Assembly: GCF_006715025.1 (NCBI RefSeq)
Contig: NZ_VFMK01000001.1
Coordinates: 186,001 to 250,000 of the forward strand
Direction: 5' to 3'
Length of the DNA: 64,000 nt
Source of the DNA: Serratia fonticola
Lineage (GTDB): Bacteria; Pseudomonadota; Gammaproteobacteria; Enterobacterales; Enterobacteriaceae
Position 1 is the first letter of the stretch; every line of letters begins with the position of its first letter. The notes below the pieces were generated by a model. The model was given only the letters and a program-made list of their open reading frames with translations, did not search any database and was not told where the DNA came from. This document shows positions 1-8,329 of this stretch, one piece after another. The translations under genes and the position numbers were made by a program.

Positions 1-765
1 GCCGATGATAAATACCACATAGGTATCATCAATACCGGCAGGGGCAACATAGGTGAAGTTTTTACCCGGATCGAACATGTTGGCTTCGTCCTGGCTTTCA
101 TCATAACGGGTATAGGCAAACAGCCCCAGCGCCGAGAGCCAATTAGAAGGCAGATAAGAATGGGCCACCACACCACCGTAGCTGGGCAGATCGATATTGG
201 TGATCTTCTCCTGCGCATTTTGCTCTTTGTCCAGCGTGCGTAAAGGCAGCCAGACCAACGCCACGACCGCCAGCAGGATCAGCAATGGCTTGATCCGATG
301 CCCAGGGGTTTTCAGCTGTTCGATCAGGGTATCTTTCAGGTTATTGCGCCAGATACACAGCAACGGCAAGGCACTGACGACAATCATCCACAGCACAAAG
401 TGCAGACCAACCACTTCTTTGGAAAGATCGATATCAGTGGTCATGACCGAAACGATAATCCCGTAACCAATCACGACGTTGAAGAACGTCATGTAATAGC
501 TGGCAGCGACCGAGATCAGCACCAGTAAAGAAGCGACAATACGATAGAACAGCCGCCCCCCTAACGACACCAACCTCATAATAAAGAAGGTAAACAGGAC
601 AATGGCGATGACCTCAGTCACCGCAGAGACAACCTTAATCCCCTGGATGCCGTGCGCAAAAGAATCGAAACGACGATAGAAAACGGAAAGGTTTAAAAAG
701 ATGCCGATATAGATCGCTAACAATAACGATAAATTCTGCTGTGATAGCGATTTAACTTTGTTCAT
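1..765 (-). CDS. eptB: Lipid A/LPS phosphoethanolamine transferase EptB, N-terminal part (runs off left edge)
   Basis: An open frame of 255 codons with no stop reaches the window edge. It encodes the membrane half of an inner-membrane enzyme that moves phosphoethanolamine onto the LPS core (Kdo) in the periplasm. About five hydrophobic segments are visible in the first 170 residues, and the stretch MTTDIDLSKEVVGL and the LPSYGGVVAHSYLPSNWLSALG region match EptB as I recall it, better than EptA or EptC. The frame is cut at DDTYVVFIIG, just before where the family carries the catalytic Thr motif, so the sulfatase-like domain lies outside. The ATG at 765 was chosen because homologues begin near here; an in-frame ATG 14 codons upstream is also possible. 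A GGAG lies 12 bases upstream of the chosen start. Confidence 0.9.
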   Translation of the reverse strand, partial: MNKVKSLSQQNLSLLLAIYIGIFLNLSVFYRRFDSFAHGIQGIKVVSAVTEVIAIVLFTFFIMRLVSLGGRLFYRIVASLLVLISVAASYYMTFFNVVIGYGIIVSVMTTDIDLSKEVVGLHFVLWMIVVSALPLLCIWRNNLKDTLIEQLKTPGHRIKPLLILLAVVALVWLPLRTLDKEQNAQEKITNIDLPSYGGVVAHSYLPSNWLSALGLFAYTRYDESQDEANMFDPGKNFTYVAPAGIDDTYVVFIIG

Positions 766-938
766 GTAACGCTGTAGCTCCGGGCTTACAAGTTCTGAGA
801 CCATCTGACAGTCGATGTGCCGTCAGGTTCAGCCGAAATGCTATATGCGCCACTCTCCCGGGCAGAATCGGGATAAATCTCAATAAATAGGCACTTTTTG
901 CCGCTTTTTTGATAAAAATTGCAGGGAAGAAAGCACAG

Positions 939-966
939 AAAATGGGGGAATGGAAGCCCCCATTTT
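939..966 (-). terminator. Rho-independent-type hairpin downstream of the ohr remnant
   Basis: A perfect 10-bp inverted repeat (939-948 with 957-966, arm AAAATGGGGG) encloses an 8-base loop. It lies just beyond the stop codon of the broken ohr gene and is A/T-flanked on both sides, so it could end transcription from either direction. It was probably the original ohr terminator and may now also stop Tad operon transcripts. Confidence 0.6.
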
Positions 967-988
967 TACTGATAATGGGCGGGATACA

Positions 989-1201
989 TTACTTAACGTT
1001 AAGGGTTATATCGATATTGCCGCGCGTCGCGTTGGAGTATGGGCACACGACATGCGCTTTTTTCACCAGGTCCTCTGCGACGCTACGTTCTACACCCGGC
1101 AGGCTGATATCCAACTGAACCTCAATACCAAAACCGTTCGGTATCTCGCCAATACCGACAGTGCCTTCAATAGCCGCTGAAGATAACATCCGCAGAGCCA
1201 A
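989..1201 (-). pseudogene. ohr: ohr fragment (organic hydroperoxide resistance protein), C-terminal half only
   Basis: About 65 codons match the C-terminal half of Ohr, the OsmC-family thiol peroxidase: EGTVGIGEIPNGFGIEVQLDISLPGVERSV followed by the VCPYSNATRGNIDITLNV end, which carries one of the two redox cysteines. (That string is split here only for description: residues 11-30 then about 31-40.) Full-length Ohr is about 140 residues; the N-terminal half with the first active-site cysteine is missing. The homology begins around position 1170-1175, only some 30 bases from the stop of the last Tad-locus gene, so the gene was cut where the Tad block was joined on. The frame is open and could in principle start at TTG 1201 or the ATG just after it, but the product could not perform the Ohr reaction. 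Confidence 0.8.
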
Positions 1202-1204
1202 ACA

Positions 1205-1873
1205 TTATCCTGATCCGGTTTTACCAGGCTGGTACTCTACGTTAATCAAATAGAGATCGGCGCGCCGATATTTCGGCTGATTCCCCCTCAGTCGCCCAGC
1301 TTGTTTTTTACCGCTAAGTGGAACAAGTACACTCTTATAGCCATCACTATTCACTTTACTGGCAAGAAAACGCGCCCGTGCCAGTGACAAACTCTGATTA
1401 GACTGCTCTTCACCGACATTGTCGGCGCTGCCGACAATCAGGAGCTGCGTGCTTCCCGAATCAGATTGGCCGACCTGTTGACGAATCACGGCAATATTCA
1501 GATCGGAAGACTGCGCACTACCCGTGGCAAAATAGATACTGCTGACATATCGCGCGCGAAGCGGTAGATAAGTTTGTAGCATGTACATATAAGCCGTCTG
1601 ATCATCAGCCAGTGCCGCATTGCAGACGTCATTAATATGGTCAAGCAGTTGACGTTGAAAGCGTACAGCGGCAATCGCCTGGTTCGTTACCTTGGGACGC
1701 ATGTGGCCATCATAATGCAATGGCTGGCTCAGGTGATGCCCCGGTTGACCAAGGGCAAGGAGCTCATTGTGCTCACAATCAATAACCGTTTGTTGCTCGT
1801 TGGCGCAAACATTGAAGCCTACGCTCGCCAACATGAATATCGCGACATAAACGTGTTTATTTTGCATTAACAT
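1205..1873 (-). CDS. OmpA-like C-terminal-domain protein ending the Tad operon
   Basis: 222 residues with a probable signal peptide (MLMQNKHVYVAIFMLASVGF, cleavage near ANE). The C-terminal third has the OmpA/MotB peptidoglycan-binding pattern: a beta-strand ending LLIVGSADNVG, then NQSLSLARARFLASKV. It overlaps the end of tadG by 17 bases, so it is translated with it. The ATG at 1873 is 13 bases from an AGGAG; the ATG at 1867 is an alternative. There is no lipobox cysteine in the usual place. I infer that it anchors or aligns the pilus machine with the cell wall; some gammaproteobacterial Tad loci end with an OmpA-family gene. Family assignment is fairly sure, role is inferred. Confidence 0.72.
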   Translation of the reverse strand: MLMQNKHVYVAIFMLASVGFNVCANEQQTVIDCEHNELLALGQPGHHLSQPLHYDGHMRPKVTNQAIAAVRFQRQLLDHINDVCNAALADDQTAYMYMLQTYLPLRARYVSSIYFATGSAQSSDLNIAVIRQQVGQSDSGSTQLLIVGSADNVGEEQSNQSLSLARARFLASKVNSDGYKSVLVPLSGKKQAGRLRGNQPKYRRADLYLINVEYQPGKTGSG

Positions 1874-3509
1874 TTTTGGTAGTAGACTCCTGCGACAAAT
1901 AAAATGCAAAGCGCGCCTCTAACTCCTCAGAAAAATCACCATCAATCTCATCCAGAGCAATAGAACCCACATCGCGATACCACGTCGTCGCGCAATTAAA
2001 ACGCGAGAATTTATTAATAGCGTCATTATCGGGGCCAACGATCACCAATTTGCTCGATTTTTTACTTCCATAAGCATTTTTTAACGTCGTGCAGAACTCG
2101 CGAATGCCCGGTAATTCCTCAGGCTCATTCTGATCCTCATGAGAGGTGATAAAAGCGAATACCACATCCCGTGACAATGTTGAAGACATGCCGTAAATAG
2201 TACGCCCAGCCCACAATAAACCTTCCAGAGAGTTAAGGTCCGGGGCACTGTAGTCGATAGCATTGAGAGCACTCCGTACGCTGGCTACTGAACTGAGGTT
2301 GTAGCTCACTTGAGAAGATGGGCAAGTATAGTTATCACCAAAGTACTGATTGCGCGTCACGGCCAGTGAACTTAATGATGTTGGCGCGCTATTCAGGTTC
2401 CCGGCCGCAGCCAGATAATTTTGTTTTGTGATAGCGTATATGCCACTGTTAGCGACAACATCATCATAATCAGCAAAATATTTATAGTTAGAATAACGTT
2501 TAGCGTAATGCTTAGCTAACGCCAGATAAAGCTCATACTGTTCAGTATCTTTTAATCCGTTGACCTGGTCTTGCTGCTTATCGACATTCTCCTGAGCGTA
2601 AACAATATTATCCTCAAGCTGCGGAATACGCGATTCCAAATCGCCAATCTCGCGGGTGAGTTGCTCGATCCTTTGCTGTAATTCCCGATACTCAACAGAA
2701 TTGACGTCATATTCTTTCTGTTGGATCCTAAGCAGACTAATCTCACTATTTTTTGAAATAATCGATCCATTGGTATTACTGAGGCTGTTCTTGGCACTGG
2801 TCAAACTATTTTCTAATGAAACCAGCCTATCTTCAGCGAGGAAAAAATCCTCCCACCAACTAAAACTGAAACTGTCTCCACGCCCGATACTGGTATAGCA
2901 CTTACCACCAACATTAACACGATAAGAATAAGGAATAACATTAATGCGTGTATCCCGTGCCTCCTCAACCAAACGCTGCAGTGCATTGTTCAATGGAGTA
3001 ATTACACGCCCCATGCTGGCACGATTGGTTGTGCTACTTTCGATTGCCAGAATAACGTTCAGTGGACGAAATACCTTCACAGACTGATTTGGCGTTTTCA
3101 GCGATGCTGACGTCGCAATCCCCACGTTTTTATTCACCTCTTCGAAGGGAACATCCACGCTATGGTTATAGGTCATTTTCGCCGCCAAGGGTTCGACAAG
3201 GCGCGGCTCGTTTGATTGCGCATTCATATCCTCTACCGAGGCAGCACTCACTATCTGCGAAAACGACCGGCTACCTGAGGCCATACCAGCAGCCTCAACG
3301 AGTTGCTGCAAATGGCTGCTAGCCCCTCCATTCTCAATCAGCGATGCGCGGGAAAGCGAATTTGACAAATGAAGGTCCTGATATTTTTTCAGGAAAACCC
3401 ATGAAAAATTCTCGACCCAAAAGATGGAAATAACAAGCAGTAACCCACCAATCGCCCAAAGTGGCGCTAAGCTGCCACGCTCAGAAAAGAGAGTTTTCCA
3501 CAACGACAT
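1857..3509 (-). CDS. tadG: TadG-like Tad pilus protein with vWA-like region and coiled coil
   Basis: 550 residues from ATG 3509, which has GGAG five bases upstream; a GTG two codons earlier is less likely. The N terminus (SERGSLAPLWAIGGLLLVIS) is the Flp/TadE-type hydrophobic helix. A von Willebrand A-like region begins near residue 150, but its metal-site motif reads AIESSTT rather than the usual DxSxS. Residues about 228-325 form a long Leu/Glu/Gln-rich heptad stretch that I read as a coiled coil inserted in the domain. The gene follows tadF with an 11-base gap and overlaps the OmpA-like gene. TadG is a minor, pseudopilin-associated envelope protein needed for the Tad pilus; exact function unknown. 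Confidence 0.82.
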   Translation of the reverse strand: MSLWKTLFSERGSLAPLWAIGGLLLVISIFWVENFSWVFLKKYQDLHLSNSLSRASLIENGGASSHLQQLVEAAGMASGSRSFSQIVSAASVEDMNAQSNEPRLVEPLAAKMTYNHSVDVPFEEVNKNVGIATSASLKTPNQSVKVFRPLNVILAIESSTTNRASMGRVITPLNNALQRLVEEARDTRINVIPYSYRVNVGGKCYTSIGRGDSFSFSWWEDFFLAEDRLVSLENSLTSAKNSLSNTNGSIISKNSEISLLRIQQKEYDVNSVEYRELQQRIEQLTREIGDLESRIPQLEDNIVYAQENVDKQQDQVNGLKDTEQYELYLALAKHYAKRYSNYKYFADYDDVVANSGIYAITKQNYLAAAGNLNSAPTSLSSLAVTRNQYFGDNYTCPSSQVSYNLSSVASVRSALNAIDYSAPDLNSLEGLLWAGRTIYGMSSTLSRDVVFAFITSHEDQNEPEELPGIREFCTTLKNAYGSKKSSKLVIVGPDNDAINKFSRFNCATTWYRDVGSIALDEIDGDFSEELEARFAFYLSQESTTKNVNAK

Positions 3510-3520
3510 AATCACTCCAC

Positions 3521-4039
3521 TTAATGATGTTGGCCGGGAAGAACGGTAATGCCCGAAACAATCATATTGCTACTGGAGAAAAAGGCTTCAGATATTTTTT
3601 TACACACCGACACCCGATAAAGTGAATTCTTCTTGCCAAATGATGTCTGTAGTCCAAGAGAATAGGACGATAAGCGTTTATTCAATACACATTGTGGGGT
3701 TTTAGCCTGAAGGCTTAATACATTATATGTCCCATTATGGTAACTGACCTCTTCGATATAAATATCAAAAACACTATTATCTTCTTTCAAAACTGGAATA
3801 AAACTTCGGATATTATTGATATCACTTTGTGAAAGCGTTGTATCAGAAAATAATACATTACGCTGGCTTATCAACGTAGCTATTTGCGATGAAAGCTTGC
3901 TCGCACTATAAGTCATGGTCATTACATAACTTTGTTGGAAGGTGTAGATCAACATTCCAACAAAAAAGAGTGACAAAATAGTCCCCTCAATACTGGCGGT
4001 ACCTTTCTCGCAAAAAAAGTGTTTACTGATAATAGTCAT
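3521..4039 (-). CDS. tadF: TadF-like pseudopilin
   Basis: 172 residues. A short cationic leader, then GTASIEGTILSLFFVGMLIY: Gly, four residues, Glu at +5, then a hydrophobic helix, the signature of a prepilin-peptidase substrate. Three later cysteines (CVL, VCKK region) may form a disulfide. Start at ATG 4039 overlaps the end of tadE by 17 bases. In the family TadE and TadF are processed by TadV and act as minor pseudopilins in Flp fibre assembly. The pairing with tadE and the order tadD-E-F-G support the name. Confidence 0.82.
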   Translation of the reverse strand: MTIISKHFFCEKGTASIEGTILSLFFVGMLIYTFQQSYVMTMTYSASKLSSQIATLISQRNVLFSDTTLSQSDINNIRSFIPVLKEDNSVFDIYIEEVSYHNGTYNVLSLQAKTPQCVLNKRLSSYSLGLQTSFGKKNSLYRVSVCKKISEAFFSSSNMIVSGITVLPGQHH

Positions 4040-4487
4040 TAACCGCTAAAACCTCGCGTTCGAGTGTTACCGGCAGACTGCTGATACTGCAAATCTGATC
4101 ATTGGTAAACAGACGAGTTACCCGATAACTGATTTTGATAATTTTACTGCTGTTACTGCACTTATCCGGTTGTTGTGTGGATACGGATGCGTAACATTCA
4201 ACCGCGATATCACTATAGCTTAAAGCGTTAAACCATCCCCCTGTAGAGCTTGATTTAAGCTGTGTCAGAAAATTGTCCCTCAGCTTGTCCGATTTACCGT
4301 CTAACAACGCCAAGTCTATTTTTTCAGATGCCAATGCTTCATTAATATAAATTAGAGATATATTACTTTGAAATTTCAGAAACTCATAAGTAAACATGAT
4401 CATTAAAAATAGGATAAAAAAAACTAGCGCTGTTTCTATAGACGTTACGCCCTCATCGGAATTAACAGCGCTCAGTCGCCAACTCAT
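4023..4487 (-). CDS. tadE: TadE-like pseudopilin
   Basis: 154 residues beginning MSWRLSAVNSDEGVTSIETALV, then FFILFLMIMFTYEFLKF: a Gly-V processing site with Glu at +5 and a long hydrophobic segment, as in TadE. Cysteines near residues 95-110 and 135 are typical of the soluble part. It starts two bases after the tadD stop and overlaps tadF. Predicted to be cleaved by the prepilin peptidase encoded in the same operon and to take part in fibre initiation. Confidence 0.82.
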   Translation of the reverse strand: MSWRLSAVNSDEGVTSIETALVFFILFLMIMFTYEFLKFQSNISLIYINEALASEKIDLALLDGKSDKLRDNFLTQLKSSSTGGWFNALSYSDIAVECYASVSTQQPDKCSNSSKIIKISYRVTRLFTNDQICSISSLPVTLEREVLAVNDYYQ

Positions 4488-4489
4488 AA

Positions 4490-5233
4490 TTATATCCTCA
4501 TCTGTTTAAGATCGTTTACAATGAGATTAGCATCATCAGTCGAATAGCGGGTCGAAAGTAATTCAAAAGCCCGTCCATAATCTCCTTCTTTAACCAAACT
4601 TAACACCAAATTAGAGAACATATTCGGCGTCTGATTCTCGTTATAGGCGTTATACAATAACCCAATTTTATCGACATTGCTCCCCTGCCGGGAGTGCGTC
4701 ATCCAATTTGCCAACTGTATATTTTGCGCAACCCGTTCATCACCAGGAAGCAATTCTCTTGCTTTGTCGAGCCTATCGAGACATACCTCATATTTCCCTT
4801 TTTTGCACCAGGCTATGGCAAGATATAGCAGCCGATTACCTTGTTGCTCTGGGGTCAATACCTCATTGGCATGGTCAATCTGATCGTAAAGTTCAATAGT
4901 AAAGTCATAATCATTACGAAAAAGGCTGTTCCTCATCAGAGCGAGATTAAGAAGCCGCTCATCAGTTGAAGAACCGGAAACCAATGTCTTTATTACATTT
5001 AACTCGTTATTTTCCATATCATAACGTTTGAGACGATGATAAATATCCGCTAACTGAAAACGCCGTGAAGCATTATTGGGGTTCATTTGCGCTGCAGCCT
5101 TGGCTAATTCCAGCGCCTTGTCCAACGCCCCGACCTCCACAGCCAGAGATGAAGTATTATCCTGCTGCTTTAAGCCTCTGGGAGCGCTACAGGCACACAG
5201 CAAAAAAACCGAAAAAAGTACTATTCTTTTCAT
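4490..5233 (-). CDS. tadD: TadD, TPR lipoprotein of the Tad secretion system
   Basis: 247 residues. The signal peptide ends in a lipobox, LLCACSAP, so the protein is probably an outer-membrane lipoprotein. Two or more tetratricopeptide-like helix pairs follow (for example ALELAKAAAQMNPNNASRRF and LLYLAIAWCKKGKYEVCLD). TadD acts like a pilotin or assembly factor for the secretin. Its ATG overlaps the tadC stop (ATGA arrangement), indicating coupled translation. Confidence 0.85.
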   Translation of the reverse strand: MKRIVLFSVFLLCACSAPRGLKQQDNTSSLAVEVGALDKALELAKAAAQMNPNNASRRFQLADIYHRLKRYDMENNELNVIKTLVSGSSTDERLLNLALMRNSLFRNDYDFTIELYDQIDHANEVLTPEQQGNRLLYLAIAWCKKGKYEVCLDRLDKARELLPGDERVAQNIQLANWMTHSRQGSNVDKIGLLYNAYNENQTPNMFSNLVLSLVKEGDYGRAFELLSTRYSTDDANLIVNDLKQMRI

Positions 5234-6138
5234 GACAGATTATCCATCGACATACCTTCCATAACCCGTAGTAACCCTGGTGCAATAATCTCTACAATAA
5301 CGGGAAACATAATAAACAAAATCAATGGAATACCCATTCGTGCATTTACCATCCCGATTTTTTCTTCGGTTTCTATAAAGTGGAATTTACGGATTTCATT
5401 TGCTAACTCCTGTAAACTGGAGTGCATCCCGGCACCAAACTGCGCCGAGTTCTTAACGGTAGTGATAAATTCGTTAACTTCACTGATGGGAACATCGCGA
5501 TACAGCTTATCGCATGCCTCTTCAAGAGATGCATATTTTATACTGCGATTAAAATTCTGTATTGAAGTACTCAGCAATCTCGAGAAGCGATAAAGCATAT
5601 GTGACACTGCCTCCAGGGAGGCCGTCAGTGTCATCCCCGTCTGAATACAGGTCGACATCAGATCGAGGAAATAGACAAAGTTAGCACGATACTTCTTCAA
5701 CTCACTCTTATGGCGTCTTTCCAGATAAATCTTTGTGCCCAAATAATAGAGCACGCTAAATATCGGCAGCATGGCAGGCTTTACTTTATCCACCCAGACG
5801 AGCAATAGCATTACGATCAGTGAGACCACATACAACGTCAGCAGGATGATATAGAATAGCGAACGCTCCTCCATACGATAAAATCCGCCATTGGTTACCA
5901 GATTATTGAATTCCGTATGGCCAAGATACTTCTCTGTAAGACGATAGACATTCTGCTGAAGACGATAGAACTCATCTTTGATACGATTCTTAAGATTAAG
6001 ATACTCACTAATACTATCGTGTTTGGAGACTATAAAATAGAATCGATCGTAATATTCCTCTTCTTTTTTTTGCTTCCTCAGCACTGAAGCAAATATGATC
6101 ACACCCACGATAAACAGACCAATAGAGAGTATATACAT
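5230..6138 (-). CDS. tadC: TadC, inner-membrane platform protein (T2SSF family)
   Basis: 302 residues with hydrophobic segments at the N terminus, around residues 95-150 and at the C terminus (GIPLILFIMFPVIVEIIAPGLL). The T2SSF/GspF core lies between (FLDLMSTCIQTGMTLTASLE and SAQFGAGMHSSLQELANEIR). TadB and TadC form the platform that couples the TadA ATPase to pilin extraction. Start and stop overlap neighbours by ATGA junctions on both sides, so tadB, tadC and tadD are translationally coupled. Confidence 0.88.
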   Translation of the reverse strand: MYILSIGLFIVGVIIFASVLRKQKKEEEYYDRFYFIVSKHDSISEYLNLKNRIKDEFYRLQQNVYRLTEKYLGHTEFNNLVTNGGFYRMEERSLFYIILLTLYVVSLIVMLLLVWVDKVKPAMLPIFSVLYYLGTKIYLERRHKSELKKYRANFVYFLDLMSTCIQTGMTLTASLEAVSHMLYRFSRLLSTSIQNFNRSIKYASLEEACDKLYRDVPISEVNEFITTVKNSAQFGAGMHSSLQELANEIRKFHFIETEEKIGMVNARMGIPLILFIMFPVIVEIIAPGLLRVMEGMSMDNLS

Positions 6139-7079
6139 CAGAGTACAACCTTTTTAATCATATTCGCGATTAGAAAAAAACCAATACTCACACTGGTGAC
6201 AACATAGATAACGACATAGCGTCCATACGTCGCCCCGAAAAGATAGAGAAAATTATCCTTATTAAAGAACCACATGACGACAAGCATCACGACTGGTAAA
6301 AATGCCAGGATAACTGCTGCACCTCGTGATTCCGATGTGAGAGCTCGGGTTTTCTTCTTGATAATCTGAGCCGAGATAAGATCGTCAGCAAGTGACAGTA
6401 AGGTATCACGCAAACTGCTTCCTTTTTGAAGAGAGACCTTTAAGTAGGAACTAAACACAAAATAACCTTTGTAAGGATAGATTGTTTCACCTTTATCAAG
6501 AATCTCTTCAAAGGAAACACCACTTTTTAATTGGCTTGATATACGCTTGAACTCTCGCTGCATAATGTCATTCAGGTTAATTGCCGCAGCATCAACAGAA
6601 GTGTAAATCGTCTGTCCCACCGCCAGATTGCGGCTAATCAGCCGCAGAGCATAAGGAAACTGAGATTCGAAATAGTTACTGAAAGCATTTTTATAACTTC
6701 CGTAAGTGACGATGGATGCTATCAGTATCACAAGAGCGCTACCGACCAAACAAGCCATCAACGGCAGGTCGATAGTGAAACAGAAAAACCAAACAAAACA
6801 GACATAGCCAAAAGTAATGACCGTGACCATCACAATACGTTTGAGACCATAGATAAGTACGAAGTCAGGTGTATAGAATTCATTAACGATATCAAAATGC
6901 TGTCGCCACCAACTCTTCTTAGCGATAGTACCAAACTCCGCCTCTTCATCCTTTTGGGGCCTATAATTTTCGCCCAAAGTCTGCATGAGCTTTTTATCCA
7001 ACTGATGTGAACGCCAGCGTTGACTCGTGATATATAATGGTCCCCCCACAACCAGTAGGAATATCAGAAGGTTAATCAT
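6138..7079 (-). CDS. tadB: TadB, inner-membrane platform protein (T2SSF family)
   Basis: 313 residues. Membrane segments at residues 1-17, near 80-120 (a pair) and at the C terminus (two more). The T2SSF region includes FPYALRLISRNLAVGQTIYTS and QKGSSLRDTLLSLADDLISA. It partners TadC in the inner-membrane core of the Tad machine. The start overlaps the tadA stop by eight bases. Confidence 0.87.
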   Translation of the reverse strand: MINLLIFLLVVGGPLYITSQRWRSHQLDKKLMQTLGENYRPQKDEEAEFGTIAKKSWWRQHFDIVNEFYTPDFVLIYGLKRIVMVTVITFGYVCFVWFFCFTIDLPLMACLVGSALVILIASIVTYGSYKNAFSNYFESQFPYALRLISRNLAVGQTIYTSVDAAAINLNDIMQREFKRISSQLKSGVSFEEILDKGETIYPYKGYFVFSSYLKVSLQKGSSLRDTLLSLADDLISAQIIKKKTRALTSESRGAAVILAFLPVVMLVVMWFFNKDNFLYLFGATYGRYVVIYVVTSVSIGFFLIANMIKKVVL

Positions 7080-8325
7080 TCAACAGTTCCTTCAGCTCAC
7101 GCTGAAGACCACAGAAAGCCGCCTTGCGATCGAGCAGGGAATAAGAAATAACTTTCTGATGGGCGTAATCCATTATCCCTTCGGCTGTTTTGCTACTGTT
7201 CAAAACAAAAACATCCTGGCTTTGGATAACGTTACCTTCAATACCACCAATTTCACAGATATTGGTAATTTTGCGCTCACCACTCGACAGGCGAGCACAC
7301 TGTACGATGATATCTACCGCCTGCGAAATTTGCCCTTTCAACGTATGGGTTGGAATATTGGGGTTTGCCATCGACAACATACTTTCCAGTCGTACAAGGG
7401 CATCTTTGGGTGTATTGGCATGAATAGTAGAAAATGATCCCTCATGGCCCGTGTTCATCGCCTGCAGCATCTCGAATGCTTCTTCGCCACGACACTCACC
7501 GATAATAATGCGGTCAGGACGCATACGTAATGAGTTGATCACCAAATCACGAATAGAAACCTGCCCTCCACCATCCAAGCCTTTAGGGCGAGATTCAAGG
7601 CGTACGACATGCGCCTTCTGAATCTGTAATTCGGCAGCATCTTCGATCGTTACGATACGGTCACCGTCTTCTATTTCATTCGATATGGCATTCAGGAGCG
7701 TCGTCTTACCTGAACCTGTCCCTCCCGAGATAATAATATTGGCTTTAGCACGCACCATCAGGCTGAGATAATGGGCCATTTCCGGCGTCATAGAACCGAA
7801 TCTGACCAGCTCGACGAGATCAAGTTTATCTTCCTTAAACTTACGAATCGAAATGGTACAACCGTCCAGCGCGACGGGAGGAATGATGATGTTAACACGG
7901 CTACCATCGGCCAAACGGGCATCAACCATAGGGGAGCTTTCATCAACTCGACGCCCAATAGGTGCAACAATACGTTGTGCAATGCGCATTATCTGGTCAT
8001 TAGTACTAAATGGAAGTTCAACCTGTGTCAGCCTGCCAGCACGTTCCACGTACAATGATGAGGTTCCATTCACCATTATGTCGTTGACAGTTGGATCGTT
8101 AAGCAGATCCTGAAGCGGCCCTAAGCCGAAAATGTCATCAAAATAGGTCTTCGTCAGCTTTTCAATATTACGGCGTGTAACAATAATATTCTCTTTATCA
8201 AGGAGATGGCTTAAATGATGCTCAATGATCGCATAGGCCTCTTCCTTCGAGCTATAGCTCCCAGCCTCTACGTCAATGCGCTCTACCAGTAAGGTCCTCA
8301 CTTTCTCATATTCATGGAAATTCAT
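7072..8325 (-). CDS. tadA: TadA/CpaF secretion ATPase of the Tad pilus
   Basis: 417 residues, the usual family length. It powers assembly of Flp fibres from the cytoplasmic face. Visible motifs: Walker A GGTGSGKT at residues 201-208, Asp box RIVTIEDAAEL at about 223-233, Walker B region RPDRIIIGECRGEEA at about 270-284 and His box HEGSFSTIHAN at 294-304. The N-terminal domain contains the CpaF-type GLGPLQDLLNDPTVNDIMVN. All catalytic features look intact. Confidence 0.96.
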   Translation of the reverse strand: MNFHEYEKVRTLLVERIDVEAGSYSSKEEAYAIIEHHLSHLLDKENIIVTRRNIEKLTKTYFDDIFGLGPLQDLLNDPTVNDIMVNGTSSLYVERAGRLTQVELPFSTNDQIMRIAQRIVAPIGRRVDESSPMVDARLADGSRVNIIIPPVALDGCTISIRKFKEDKLDLVELVRFGSMTPEMAHYLSLMVRAKANIIISGGTGSGKTTLLNAISNEIEDGDRIVTIEDAAELQIQKAHVVRLESRPKGLDGGGQVSIRDLVINSLRMRPDRIIIGECRGEEAFEMLQAMNTGHEGSFSTIHANTPKDALVRLESMLSMANPNIPTHTLKGQISQAVDIIVQCARLSSGERKITNICEIGGIEGNVIQSQDVFVLNSSKTAEGIMDYAHQKVISYSLLDRKAAFCGLQRELKELLND

Positions 8326-8329
8326 CTAA

